Made by a program: the position numbers and the translations under genes
DNA from: Pelolinea sp.
GTDB lineage: Bacteria; Chloroflexota; Anaerolineae; Anaerolineales; Anaerolineaceae
Length of the DNA stretch: 64,000 bases
Assembly (NCBI GenBank): GCA_012797975.1
Contig: JAAZOD010000022.1
Location: 86,797 to 150,796, forward strand
Reading direction: 5' to 3'
Notes under the pieces: generated by a model
What the model was told of the DNA's origin: nothing
Database searches by the model: none
The model's input: the letters and a program-made list of their open reading frames with translations, nothing else
Shown: one piece after another, positions 45,208 to 54,147 of the stretch
How positions within the stretch are numbered: the first letter of the stretch is position 1
Layout of the letters: every line of letters starts with the position of its first letter

Positions 45208-46539
45208 ATGGATAAAAAAGAGTTGTTTGAACGGATCAGAGCGGATGGGGTGAAGTTCGTCAGCTATCAATTTTCCGATGTGACCGGAAAAGTGAAAAGC
45301 GTCGATGCCCCGGTGGAAAGACTGGCGGAAGCCCTGGAGGATGGGGTATGGTTTGATGGCTCTTCGGTGGAGGGCTTTACGCGTATTCAAGAGAGCGACA
45401 TGCATTTGCGCGTCGATACCGATTCGTATGCCATCTTGCCGTGGACGCCGGCGGATCATCGCCGGGCGCGCTTCTTCTGCGATATCTACACGCCCGAGGG
45501 GGAGCTTTTCGATGGCGACCCGCGCGGTTTGTTGAAAAAGTGGATGAAGAAGTTGGATGAGAAGGGTTGGATCTACAATGTGGGTCCGGAGCCGGAATTT
45601 TTCCTGTTCCTGCAGAATGACCATGTTCACCCTGTGCCGTACGACGTGGGAAGCTATTTTGATTTTTCCTCCAATGATTCAGCCGCGCAGGTGCGCGCGG
45701 AGTTGGTGGAGGCGCTGAATTCCATGGGCCTGGAAGTGGAAGTGGCCCATCATGAGGTGGCGCTTGGCCAGCATGAGATCGATTTTCGTTTTGCGGATGC
45801 CTTGAAGACCGCCGATAACGTGCTTACCCTGAAATATACCGTGAAAGCCATTGCTGCCCAGCACGGCTTGGTGGCTTCCTTCATGCCCAAGCCCATTTTT
45901 GGCATCAACGGTTCCGGCATGCACTGCCATCAATCCATTTTCGACAAAAGCGGTGTGAATCTTTTCTTCGATGCCAAGGATGAGTTCCATTTGTCCAAAC
46001 TGGCCTATGGGTTCATCGCCGGTCAGCTTGAACATGCCAAGGCGTTATCGGCCATCGTTGCCCCTACCGTCAATTCCTACAAACGGCTGGTGCCCGGCTA
46101 TGAAGCGCCCGTCTATATCGGCTGGGCGCAGACCAACCGCTCTGCCTTGATCCGCATTCCGCGCTACACCATTGGCAAAGATAAGGCCATGCGTGCGGAA
46201 CTGCGCTTCCCGGACCCGTCCAGCAACCCCTACCTGGCGTTCAGCGCCATGATCGCGGCCGCATTGGATGGGATCAACAAGGGTCTCACACCTTCCAAAC
46301 CGCTCAACAATGTCAATATTTACGACCTCTCTCGCGAAGAGCGCATCACGCGCGGCATTGAATCGCTGCCTGGATCGTTGAAGGAAGCCCTGGCTGAACT
46401 GGCCGCCGACAATGTGGTGAAGAATTCCATCGGTCCCAAACTGTATTCTGCCTTCTATCGTGCCAAAGAAGAGGAGTGGGAGGATTACCGCATTCATGTG
46501 ACCGATTGGGAATTGGAGAATTATTTGCAGGGTGCTTAG
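45208..46539 (+). CDS. glnA: Glutamine synthetase, type I
   Basis: Start at 45208 (MDKKELFERI) with AAAGGAG eight bases upstream; the frame is open further left into the leader but that part is not protein-like. 443 residues, the GSI-alpha length. DGSSVEGF, GPEPEFFLF, GINGSGMHCHQS, VPGYEAPVYIGWAQTNRSALIRIP and the C-terminal ELRFPDPSSNPYLAF are all canonical. The region equivalent to the adenylylation loop reads NIYDLSREER, so a tyrosine is present, but this alone does not show adenylylation. ATP-dependent ligation of ammonia to glutamate in the cytoplasm. Confidence 0.97.
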   Translation: MDKKELFERIRADGVKFVSYQFSDVTGKVKSVDAPVERLAEALEDGVWFDGSSVEGFTRIQESDMHLRVDTDSYAILPWTPADHRRARFFCDIYTPEGELFDGDPRGLLKKWMKKLDEKGWIYNVGPEPEFFLFLQNDHVHPVPYDVGSYFDFSSNDSAAQVRAELVEALNSMGLEVEVAHHEVALGQHEIDFRFADALKTADNVLTLKYTVKAIAAQHGLVASFMPKPIFGINGSGMHCHQSIFDKSGVNLFFDAKDEFHLSKLAYGFIAGQLEHAKALSAIVAPTVNSYKRLVPGYEAPVYIGWAQTNRSALIRIPRYTIGKDKAMRAELRFPDPSSNPYLAFSAMIAAALDGINKGLTPSKPLNNVNIYDLSREERITRGIESLPGSLKEALAELAADNVVKNSIGPKLYSAFYRAKEEEWEDYRIHVTDWELENYLQGA

Positions 46540-46641
46540 ATCCTGAAACGATCATTTTCTCGAATGATGGAAGCGCCAGCGCAACATCGCTCACCCACCC
46601 AAAGATATCATTGGACGTCTCTGTGAAAATCAACGGATGAC

Positions 46642-46681
46642 TGAAAAACTCTCCCTCCTGGAAATGAGGGGGAGTTTTTCA
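46642..46681 (+). terminator. Bidirectional terminator between glnA and ttuA-like gene
   Basis: GAAAAACTCTCCCTC (46643-46657) pairs with GAGGGGGAGTTTTTC (46666-46680) around an eight-base loop; 15-base stem with one G-U pair, with T-rich arm on each strand. Confidence 0.9.
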
Positions 46682-46722
46682 TCAGGCGGCATCTTCCTCG
46701 GTTTCCTCATGCCCCTGTTGGG

Positions 46723-47646
46723 TTAGTTTTTCTTTACCAGCCGGCAAAAGGTGCATAATCCATCGCTCAGGGTGGGCTGCCCGCAGTTCGTACAGCGGTA
46801 TTGTTCCAGCACTTCCGGGGTTTCCTGCCCTGCCGGGAATGCCCCCGCTTCCAGCGCGCGCAGATATCCCGTATAGAACTGGTATTTGAACCCGATCTGT
46901 TCATCCTCCAGTCTGTTGAGGTAGGTCTTGTTGCGCAATTGTTTGCTGCCGGTGGCATAAGGGCATTCGGAATACACGTAGGCGATGTTGTTCAGGTAGG
47001 CATAGGCGGTGGTTTCGCGCTCGTACAACAGGCAGAACGGTTTGGCTTTGCGCGCGAATCCGGTGGTGGCGGGCAGCAGCGGATGCTGGCGCCCCAGATA
47101 TTGCATGCTCCAATGGGTGAGATTGGAGAACAGGAAGGCGGCTTCATCGTCCAGGTTGTGGGCGGTCAGGATGGCATCGTAACCGCCATCCAGCGCCGCT
47201 TTGTTCAGCAAATAGCGTTTGACCAGACCGCACTGCGAGCAGGGTTTTTGATGCCCGCGTTTGGTGCGCGCTCCCATTTCAGGGATGCTTTCCCCGTATT
47301 TTGCTCGGATATCCAGAACGGTCAGGTTCAGGCCGCGCTGGGCTGCGAATGCCTGCGCCATCTCCCCTGACGTGCAGGAATACCGCGTGCCCTGGTCGAT
47401 GCCCAGGTCGAGATAGATCCCATCCGCATGGTAACCCAGTTTCCACAGGATATCCCATAACGATAGGGAATCTTTCCCTCCCGAGACGGCCAGCAGCAGC
47501 TTCTCATCCCGCCGGAACATGGAGTATTTTTGGATGGTGCGTTCGGTTTGTTTGCACATCCATTCCGGAAAATGGTCGCTGCACAGCGCCAGATTATGGT
47601 GTTCCAGATGGAGGGCGGCTTTTTGGTTGCAGATGGTGCATTTCAT
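46723..47646 (-). CDS. ttuA: TtuA/NcsA-type tRNA 2-thiolation enzyme
   Basis: 307 residues. N-terminal zinc finger (Cys3, Cys6, Cys22, His25), PP-loop AVSGGKDS (55-60), the Cys136-x2-Cys139 motif and Cys228 in SECPYA that hold a 4Fe-4S cluster in TtuA, and a C-terminal zinc ribbon with CTNCG and CTFC. This is the TtuA/Ncs6 class, which adenylates a tRNA uridine and inserts sulfur. A ThiS-like gene lies directly upstream in the same operon, as expected for a TtuB sulfur carrier. Position of the modified base (U54 versus U34) cannot be read from sequence. Confidence 0.9.
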   Translation of the reverse strand: MKCTICNQKAALHLEHHNLALCSDHFPEWMCKQTERTIQKYSMFRRDEKLLLAVSGGKDSLSLWDILWKLGYHADGIYLDLGIDQGTRYSCTSGEMAQAFAAQRGLNLTVLDIRAKYGESIPEMGARTKRGHQKPCSQCGLVKRYLLNKAALDGGYDAILTAHNLDDEAAFLFSNLTHWSMQYLGRQHPLLPATTGFARKAKPFCLLYERETTAYAYLNNIAYVYSECPYATGSKQLRNKTYLNRLEDEQIGFKYQFYTGYLRALEAGAFPAGQETPEVLEQYRCTNCGQPTLSDGLCTFCRLVKKN

Positions 47647-47648
47647 GC

Positions 47649-47843
47649 TCAGCCCCCCGAAACCACTGCGATCAGCTCCACCACGTCTCCCTCCTCAATG
47701 CGGTCATCGCCGGTCAGCAGCATCCCCTCGCGCGCCGCCAGATAGGCCTGCGGTGAAAGTTGCAGGTCTTCCATGATGCGATATAGCGGGCGGTTGCCTT
47801 GAATGATGATCTCTTTTTCTCTGGTTTTTAGCGTGGCGGTCAT
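47649..47843 (-). CDS. ThiS/MoaD-family sulfur carrier (TtuB-like)
   Basis: 64 residues, ending in Gly-Gly, the feature that is adenylated and thiocarboxylated in ThiS/MoaD/TtuB proteins. The beta-grasp pattern is visible: REKEIIIQ, then a helix, then REGMLLTGDDRIEEGDVVELI. Its stop lies two bases before the ttuA start, so the sulfur carrier and the tRNA thiolase are made together. A dedicated role in tRNA thiolation is the most economical reading. Confidence 0.88.
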   Translation of the reverse strand: MTATLKTREKEIIIQGNRPLYRIMEDLQLSPQAYLAAREGMLLTGDDRIEEGDVVELIAVVSGG

Positions 47844-47852
47844 TCTTTTCCT

Positions 47853-48878
47853 TTATACGGAAGTGGTTTTGGAAAAATAGGAAAGGATGGCATCGTCGAT
47901 GACATCGCTGTGCGCGTTCAAACTGGTGAGCGAGGTGGTGACCGCGACGGCCTTTTTCTCCGGGATGACGATGATGCGTTGCCCGCCCACTCCGCAGGCG
48001 GAAGCGCTGTGCAGGTGGTTCTGTTCGATGTCGTGATCGACCCACCAGCCGTAACCGTAGAGGTCCTTTCCTTCCACGGGAACTTTGCCCTGTGTGGCCA
48101 GCGGCAGCCATGCCTCCGGAATGATGCGCCGTCCGTTCCAGATTCCGCCCTGCAGGCACAACTTGCCGATTGTGAGCATGTCCTCCGCTTTCATATACAG
48201 GTCCGAACCGCCAAAAGGCACCCCCTGTGGATCACATGTCCAGAAGACTTCGCGAATGCCCAGCGCTCCAAAGAGGTTATCGTTGGCAAATTGCAGCAAA
48301 CTGCTTCCCAATACCCGTTCCAGCAGGCAGGCGGTCAGGTGAAAATTTGCGGAAGAGTAGTGATAGTGAGCCCCTGGTTCATTTTCCAGAGGATATTGCA
48401 GGATGGTTTCAAGCCAGTTTGGGGTGCCCAGCAGCTTGCGCATCGCTTTCAGGTCGTCGATGGTTGGCAAACCGGAGGTGTTGCTCAATAAGTGGCTGAG
48501 CCGAATGCCTGCTTTGGGATCCTCTGCGGAGATTTCCGGAAAGTAGCTGCGCAGGGGATCGTCCAGGTGGTGCACGATCGCATCTCCAAACACCATTCCG
48601 CTCAGCAAAGAGATGATGGTCTTAGTGACCGAACGCACGTTCTTTAACTCTCCGTGAAAATCGCTGAGCGGGGAGCGCATGAAGGGCATGACGCGGATGA
48701 TGCCACGGACAAAGAGCTTGAGCAGGTTGGTCTCCCGGTCAAGACTTGCATCCGGATTGGATGCATCCAGCAAGGCCTGTCCGTTCTGCCAGAGCAGCAT
48801 GCGCAGCAGATAGGGATGACGGGCTTTCAGCGTTTGAAATAGCTCCTCGGGGGTCATGGAGAGAGAAGGATTTTCCAT
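47853..48878 (-). CDS. Serine beta-lactamase/esterase-like hydrolase
   Basis: 341 residues, no clear signal peptide. SxxK at Ser83-Val-Thr-Lys86, YSS near Tyr174 as the second motif, and HSASACGVGGQRI near the C terminus in place of KTG. The LSHLLSNTSGLP segment is diagnostic of the beta-lactamase class C / penicillin-binding-protein-like family (COG1680). The substrate could be an ester or amide; true antibiotic resistance is unlikely without a signal peptide. Nine bases separate it from the ThiS-like gene, so it may share its transcript. Confidence 0.85.
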   Translation of the reverse strand: MENPSLSMTPEELFQTLKARHPYLLRMLLWQNGQALLDASNPDASLDRETNLLKLFVRGIIRVMPFMRSPLSDFHGELKNVRSVTKTIISLLSGMVFGDAIVHHLDDPLRSYFPEISAEDPKAGIRLSHLLSNTSGLPTIDDLKAMRKLLGTPNWLETILQYPLENEPGAHYHYSSANFHLTACLLERVLGSSLLQFANDNLFGALGIREVFWTCDPQGVPFGGSDLYMKAEDMLTIGKLCLQGGIWNGRRIIPEAWLPLATQGKVPVEGKDLYGYGWWVDHDIEQNHLHSASACGVGGQRIIVIPEKKAVAVTTSLTSLNAHSDVIDDAILSYFSKTTSV

Positions 48879-48938
48879 GGAAATTTTTTCCTATGCTTAA
48901 CTGTATCGCATTTTTCCCTGAATGCACGAGTTTCTGAT

Positions 48939-48944
48939 TATAAT
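48939..48944 (+). promoter_or_regulatory. Probable -10 box for the GT-C-type gene
   Basis: Perfect TATAAT 35 bases before the start, preceded by TG two bases away from the extended position. No good -35 box. The gene starts a plus-strand operon divergent from the hydrolase gene, so a promoter is expected here. Confidence 0.4.
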
Positions 48945-48978
48945 CACCACCATATCATTCGGGGTAGGTTGAGTGAAC

Positions 48979-50670
48979 ATGACCTTTGATAGAACCATAA
49001 CGCGCATCTTCCAATTTTTGCTTGTGCTGTTTTTCAGCATTACGGCTGGCAGCGCGGTGCTCGGATTTTTGAGAATTTATTCTCCCGCGTCCATGCTGAT
49101 CGTCACCGGCGCTCTGGCCGCCGGTCTTCTGTTTTTGCTATGGAGAACACCCTGGCAGGCAAAAACTGATCCATCACCCCAATTTCCACCGTGGATCTCT
49201 GCGGTGCTGGCTGCCTGTGGGTGCCTTATCCTTTTTACTTTGATCCTCTATCCCGTCCTGCATTGGCCAACCTCGCACGCCGGGGACTGGTTCCCCTGGG
49301 ATGCCGGGCTTTACCATTTTCCCAAAGCGCTGGAGTTGTACCGCAGCGGTTCCATCTGGGATCTGTCCATCGCGTATGGCGATTATCCTTTTGGCTATGA
49401 GAGTTTGCTCAGTTTCGGGTTGGTTCTGACCCATGCTGTGAGCTCTTTCGGGCTCATCCATGCTTTGATCGTGTTGTTCTTTGTCAGCGGGTTCTGGCTG
49501 CTGGCGCGGCGCATCACCCAATTGGATGGTGGGTTGTTGTTGCTGTTGATCGTGCTGGTCATCTTGAGTGATAAGCTCTTTCAGTTCATGAACCTGTGGC
49601 GTGTTTTTACCCAGGATATCTATACGGTGGGAAAGAACGATGTGCTGGTGGCGGCAGCCGTTCTGTCTGTGCTATGGTATTTTTATCAAGTGCAGGACGA
49701 TTATCGGGAAAATATCCTTGGGCTTTCATTGGCAAGTGGCTTGGCCGCCAGCATCAAACCCAATACCCTGTATGTGCTTTTCCCATTATGGCTGTTTCTT
49801 CTCATCCGCAATTATCGCACTTATCTGGCGTCGCTTCTTTCCCATGCGTTGCTGCTGGTTCCCGGCTTGTTATGGTTGGTGCGCAATCTCATCGTATTGG
49901 GTGCGTTTGCCGGCGCTGATGCTGCCCGCCTTTCCAGTTGGAGCATTGCTGCCAATCTGACCAACCCGTATTTCTATCACAATATACCCAAGAATTTGCT
50001 GTTGATCACAGCGCTGGTCATTGTGGAGATCATTTTATCCATCAAGGATAAAAAAGGACATTTTTGGAATGCCGTCCTGGCGGTTGTCTTATGGATCGCC
50101 TTCATCAGTACGCCGGTGACGGCCTATTTTGAGAATGTGAATACGGTCCCGGAAATAAAATGGCGCTTTGGCGAAGCGTTGCTGGCTTTCATGGCTGTTT
50201 TGGTGATGAACGATGGGATGCTGGTATGCCGCAGGATCAAGCTCAAGAGGACCATGCCGAAGTTGTTCTTGGGTTTGCTGGTTGCGTTGACCGTGATGGG
50301 GAGTATGCTGTTTATCGTCTCGCAGCGTGAGGTCATGCGAACCGTTCCGCAAAATGCCATCATTCTGCACGACCAGTTCTGGGAGCCGGTGGGGGTGGAT
50401 GGCTACCGCAGCGCCTATGACTATGTTCAAAAGAATGTGCATCACTCGGTGGTGTGGGTGGAGAATGGTTTGCCTTTTTACGGCTATGACGCCGGTTTCA
50501 CCAACTCGATCAGCCGCGAAGGAGTGCCTGATTATGTGGTCGGGTTCAAGAAGAACTGGTTCGGCAGCGGATATCAGGATTTCCCTGATTTGATCCAAGA
50601 GATGCTGGATGACCCTGCTTATTCGGTGGTCTATGAGGACGGCGAAGGTGTGGTTCTGAAGAGAAAATAA
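48979..50670 (+). CDS. Polytopic membrane protein, GT-C glycosyltransferase-like
   Basis: The ATG at 48979 is chosen; a GTG two codons upstream at 48973 is an alternative. 563 residues with about eleven membrane helices and a soluble C-terminal domain (about 455-563). After the second helix pair the loop GDWFPWDAGLYHFPKALELY carries acidic residues where GT-C enzymes (ArnT, PMT, DUF2029 type) bind lipid-linked sugars. A six- to eight-fold membrane pattern and a C-terminal periplasmic domain fit an extracytoplasmic glycosyltransferase. The substrate is unknown. Followed after a few bases by a methyltransferase. Confidence 0.7.
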   Translation: MTFDRTITRIFQFLLVLFFSITAGSAVLGFLRIYSPASMLIVTGALAAGLLFLLWRTPWQAKTDPSPQFPPWISAVLAACGCLILFTLILYPVLHWPTSHAGDWFPWDAGLYHFPKALELYRSGSIWDLSIAYGDYPFGYESLLSFGLVLTHAVSSFGLIHALIVLFFVSGFWLLARRITQLDGGLLLLLIVLVILSDKLFQFMNLWRVFTQDIYTVGKNDVLVAAAVLSVLWYFYQVQDDYRENILGLSLASGLAASIKPNTLYVLFPLWLFLLIRNYRTYLASLLSHALLLVPGLLWLVRNLIVLGAFAGADAARLSSWSIAANLTNPYFYHNIPKNLLLITALVIVEIILSIKDKKGHFWNAVLAVVLWIAFISTPVTAYFENVNTVPEIKWRFGEALLAFMAVLVMNDGMLVCRRIKLKRTMPKLFLGLLVALTVMGSMLFIVSQREVMRTVPQNAIILHDQFWEPVGVDGYRSAYDYVQKNVHHSVVWVENGLPFYGYDAGFTNSISREGVPDYVVGFKKNWFGSGYQDFPDLIQEMLDDPAYSVVYEDGEGVVLKRK

Positions 50671-50685
50671 AGGCGGATGGGAAAA

Positions 50686-51507
50686 ATGAACAGGGAAGAG
50701 AAATTCGATGTGCCAGCGCACAATCAAAAAGCATGGGATAAGCTGGCGCAGGATGGCATTGAATGGTCCGTTCCGGTTTCGCCGGAGGCCATCGCTGCTG
50801 CCCGGCTGGGGAAGTGGGAGGTCTTTCTGACCGAGTCCAAGCCGGTTCCGCGCCATTGGTTCCCGCCCGATTTGCATGGGAAAGAGGTCTTGTGCCTGGC
50901 CAGCGGTGGGGGGCAGCAGGGACCCATCCTGGCCGCTGCCGGAGCGCGAGTGACCACCTTCGACCTCTCTCCCGAACAACTGGCTCGCGACCGCCTGGTC
51001 GCACAGCGCGAGGGATTGGAATTGAAGACCGTGCAGGGCGATATGCGCGATCTGTCGGTTTTTGCCGATGCCTCCTTTGATCTGATCTTCCATCCGGTCT
51101 CCAATATCTTTGTGCCGGATATACTTCCGGTCTGGCGTGAGTGCTTTCGGGTTTTGCGAAAGGGCGGGGTGTTGTTGGCTGGCATCCAAAGTCCCTTTGA
51201 TTATTGTTTCGATTCCGAACTGACCGAAAAGGAAGGCATTTATCAGGTGAAATACGCTTTGCCTTACTCTGACCTGACCAGCATTTCCCGGGTTGAGCAT
51301 GAGCGCATCTTCGGGAAGGATGAACCGCTGGAGTTCAGCCATACCCTGGAAGAGCAGATCGGTGGGCAGATCGAGGCCGGTTTTGTGATCACCGGCTTCT
51401 ATGAATCGCGCCGCAGGAATGATCCTATTGCCCGGTACATCCCTTCCTATTTTGCGACTCGCGCGTTGAAACCATCGAAGGATCTCTCCGATCATTGTAT
51501 GAATTGA
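50686..51507 (+). CDS. Class I SAM-dependent methyltransferase
   Basis: Start at 50686 (MNREEKFDV) is placed nine bases after AGGCGG; another ATG lies at 50677. 273 residues. Motif I is [26 protein letters not shown] (SAM binding, about residues 69-94), motif II area VQGDMRDL, and motif [15 protein letters not shown], followed by [11 protein letters not shown]. No signal peptide. The target (small molecule or RNA) is unknown. The family resembles the UbiE/Coq5-like group in layout. Probably cotranscribed with the GT-C-like gene, 16 bases upstream. Confidence 0.88.
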   Translation: MNREEKFDVPAHNQKAWDKLAQDGIEWSVPVSPEAIAAARLGKWEVFLTESKPVPRHWFPPDLHGKEVLCLASGGGQQGPILAAAGARVTTFDLSPEQLARDRLVAQREGLELKTVQGDMRDLSVFADASFDLIFHPVSNIFVPDILPVWRECFRVLRKGGVLLAGIQSPFDYCFDSELTEKEGIYQVKYALPYSDLTSISRVEHERIFGKDEPLEFSHTLEEQIGGQIEAGFVITGFYESRRRNDPIARYIPSYFATRALKPSKDLSDHCMN

Positions 51508-51600
51508 AGAATAACTGCAACGAGGGGATTTCTTCCTTGGAATTTCATTGGTAAGATTGGTGCAAGGATATTCTACAAATAGCGTGTGGTTGGAGGAGCC

Positions 51601-54135
51601 ATGACACCGTTTGAAACCTGCATAAAGACAACCGAAGAGGTCTTGCGCATGTTCGACAGCGATCCGGAAAAAGGGCTTGCATCGGAACAGGTCGCCAGGG
51701 CGCAGCAAGTTCAGGGAACGAATGAAATAAAGGCGCAGGAAGTTCGCTGGTGGCAGGTGCTGCTGCGGCAGTTCAGATCTTCTTTTGTCTACTTGCTGGT
51801 GGGCGCTTCCCTCATTTCCTGGTTCTTTGGTGAACATCTGGATGCTATGCTGATCGCGGCTTTCATTTTGATCAATTCCGGCATCGGTTTTGCTCAGGAA
51901 TACCGTTCCGAGCTGACCATCAAATCATTGAAAAAGTTCACGGTTGGAAAAGCCCGTGTGCGCCGCGATGGGGTCGATCGAACGATCACTGCAACGGAGT
52001 TGGTGAAAGGTGACATTGTCATCCTGGAGACCGGCGACATCATCCCGGCTGACCTGCGGGTCCTTAGAACACATGACTTTTTGGTGGACGAATCGGTGTT
52101 GACCGGTGAATCGCTCCAGATCAGCAAGATCTCGGAGAGATTGGAAAAAGCGGTGGATCAGCCCTTTCAAGCCACCAATTTGGTTTTCAAAGGCACTTCC
52201 GTGATGAGCGGGACCGCCGAAGGAGTGGTGGTGGCGACCGGCAAGGATAGTGAGATCGGCAAGATCAGCCATATTATCACCGAGACCAAAAAAGAAAGCG
52301 CATTTCAAAAGAACATCAACCGCATCAGTTCCTTCGTCATGGGAATGGTGGGAATTACCATGTTGCTGCTGCTTTCTACGCACCTCATTCTGAAAGGCGG
52401 TGGCACCAAATCGTTCACCGATCTGATCATCTTTTCCATTGCGCTCACCGTGGGGGTCATTCCGGAAGCCTTGCCCCTGGTGACCACTTTCTCCTTATCC
52501 AGTGGTGCCAGAAAACTGGCGCAGGATAGCGTGATCGTGAAACGCCTTACTTCCGTGGAAGATCTGGGCAGTGTCCAGGTGCTGTGCACCGATAAGACCG
52601 GCACGATCACGGAAAATAAATTGAGCGTGGTGGATATATTGCGCATCGATGAAACTGCGGATCCGATTTTCATTGGCAGTCTGGCGGTGACGAATATCTT
52701 TGAAAAGCAGAGCCTGCCCAATAACGCCTTTGATCTTTCCCTGGTTGCCCGTTTGGATGAAACCGCGAAAAAGGCATTGCACGATTACCGTCTGGTGAAC
52801 GAACTGCCTTTTGACCCGACCCGCAGGCGCAACAGTGCGCTGGTGGAAAGGGCGGGCGCGCGTTTGCTGGTCGTGCGCGGGTCGCCGGAAGAGATGGTGG
52901 CTCTGGATGCGCATCTCGATGAGTCTCAAAAGAAGGAAATACTGCAGTGGATCGTTGCCCAGGGAAAGCTGGGAAGGCGAACCCTTGCGATCTCCAAGGA
53001 AGATTACCGTGGGGATGAGGAATATGATGAAAGGATGGAATCCGGCCACATCCACCTCTGCGGGATCATTGCTTTTGTCGATGAGTTGAAACCAACCACG
53101 CGTGAGGTGGTGGAGCGTGCCCATGCCCTGGGAGTGCGCCTGGTCGTGCTGACCGGGGATGACCCCGTTGTGGCGGGTGCGGTGGGTGCCGAAGCGGGCA
53201 TTATCCCCGACAGCCGGGAGGTGATGACCGGCGCCGCCTTTGACGCGTTGGGAGACAAAGAGAAAAGGCAGGCGGTGGAAAAGATCAGCGTTTTTGCCCG
53301 CGTCTCTCCCACTCAGAAATATGAGATCTTGCAGGTGCTCAAGGAGAAGCATCAGGTAGGTTTCTTGGGGGAGGGCATCAATGATGCCCCTGCCTTGAAG
53401 AACGCCCACGTTTCGCTGGTGGTTGAGAGTGCGGCGGATATCGCTCGCGAAACCGCGGATATCATCCTTCTCAAACAGGATCTGGGGGTCATCATCAAGG
53501 GTATTTACGAGGGTCGGAAAGTGTTCCACAACACGGTCAACTATATCCGGGCAACCCTTCTTTCAAATTTCGGGAACTTCTATGCGGTTGCCTTCGCATC
53601 CTTGATCATTCCTTACCTGCCGATGCTGCCGGTCCAACTGCTGACCCTGAACCTGCTTTCCGATTTTCCCATGTTCTCCATTTCGACTGACAATGTGGCG
53701 GAGAAGGATCTGCAGGTTCCCAAGAATTACAACACCCGCGAGATCATCGCTGTTGCCTCTCTTTTGGGGGTGGTCAGCACGTTGTTTGATTTCATTATTT
53801 TCAGTGTCTTCCAACGTTTTGGGCAGGCCGTACTGCAAACCTACTGGTTCATCGGCAGTGTTGCCACGGAATTGGTGCTGCTGTTCTCCATTCGGACCAA
53901 TCGGATTTTCTATAAAGCCGGCACGTATCCTTCGCGTACCATTCTGCTCATGACTTTGCTGGCATTATGCACCGCTGTCCTGCTGCCCTTTACTGCGTTT
54001 GGGGATTCTGTCTTCCACTTCGTGCGACCGAGTTGGAATTACGTCGTTGTGCTGGCTTTGATCGTGATCGGTTATTTCTTGTGCACGGAATTTGTGAAAT
54101 ATCTTTATTATCATTACCTGGCGAAAGAGCAGTGA
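51601..54135 (+). CDS. P-type cation-transporting ATPase
   Basis: The ATG at 51601 has GGAGGA just upstream; 844 residues. The actuator TGES motif (VLTGES), the phosphorylation site LCTDKTGTIT (Asp331), the nucleotide-binding RGSPEEMV, and the hinge motif GEGINDAPALK, in which the usual GDGxND has Glu for the first Asp. PEALPLV in the fourth membrane helix replaces the calcium-pump PEGLP. Two helices before and six to eight after the catalytic part give a P2/P3-like topology. Ion specificity (Mg, Ca, K or proton) cannot be fixed. Confidence 0.9.
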   Translation: MTPFETCIKTTEEVLRMFDSDPEKGLASEQVARAQQVQGTNEIKAQEVRWWQVLLRQFRSSFVYLLVGASLISWFFGEHLDAMLIAAFILINSGIGFAQEYRSELTIKSLKKFTVGKARVRRDGVDRTITATELVKGDIVILETGDIIPADLRVLRTHDFLVDESVLTGESLQISKISERLEKAVDQPFQATNLVFKGTSVMSGTAEGVVVATGKDSEIGKISHIITETKKESAFQKNINRISSFVMGMVGITMLLLLSTHLILKGGGTKSFTDLIIFSIALTVGVIPEALPLVTTFSLSSGARKLAQDSVIVKRLTSVEDLGSVQVLCTDKTGTITENKLSVVDILRIDETADPIFIGSLAVTNIFEKQSLPNNAFDLSLVARLDETAKKALHDYRLVNELPFDPTRRRNSALVERAGARLLVVRGSPEEMVALDAHLDESQKKEILQWIVAQGKLGRRTLAISKEDYRGDEEYDERMESGHIHLCGIIAFVDELKPTTREVVERAHALGVRLVVLTGDDPVVAGAVGAEAGIIPDSREVMTGAAFDALGDKEKRQAVEKISVFARVSPTQKYEILQVLKEKHQVGFLGEGINDAPALKNAHVSLVVESAADIARETADIILLKQDLGVIIKGIYEGRKVFHNTVNYIRATLLSNFGNFYAVAFASLIIPYLPMLPVQLLTLNLLSDFPMFSISTDNVAEKDLQVPKNYNTREIIAVASLLGVVSTLFDFIIFSVFQRFGQAVLQTYWFIGSVATELVLLFSIRTNRIFYKAGTYPSRTILLMTLLALCTAVLLPFTAFGDSVFHFVRPSWNYVVVLALIVIGYFLCTEFVKYLYYHYLAKEQ

Positions 54136-54147
54136 GAAAAGCGGAGA

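Noticed and set aside
50089-51837. A 582-residue open frame on the minus strand over the GT-C and methyltransferase genes
   Set aside because: It is the antisense shadow of two plus-strand genes with clear domain motifs; it has no domain, no ribosome site and a composition typical of reverse-complement reading.
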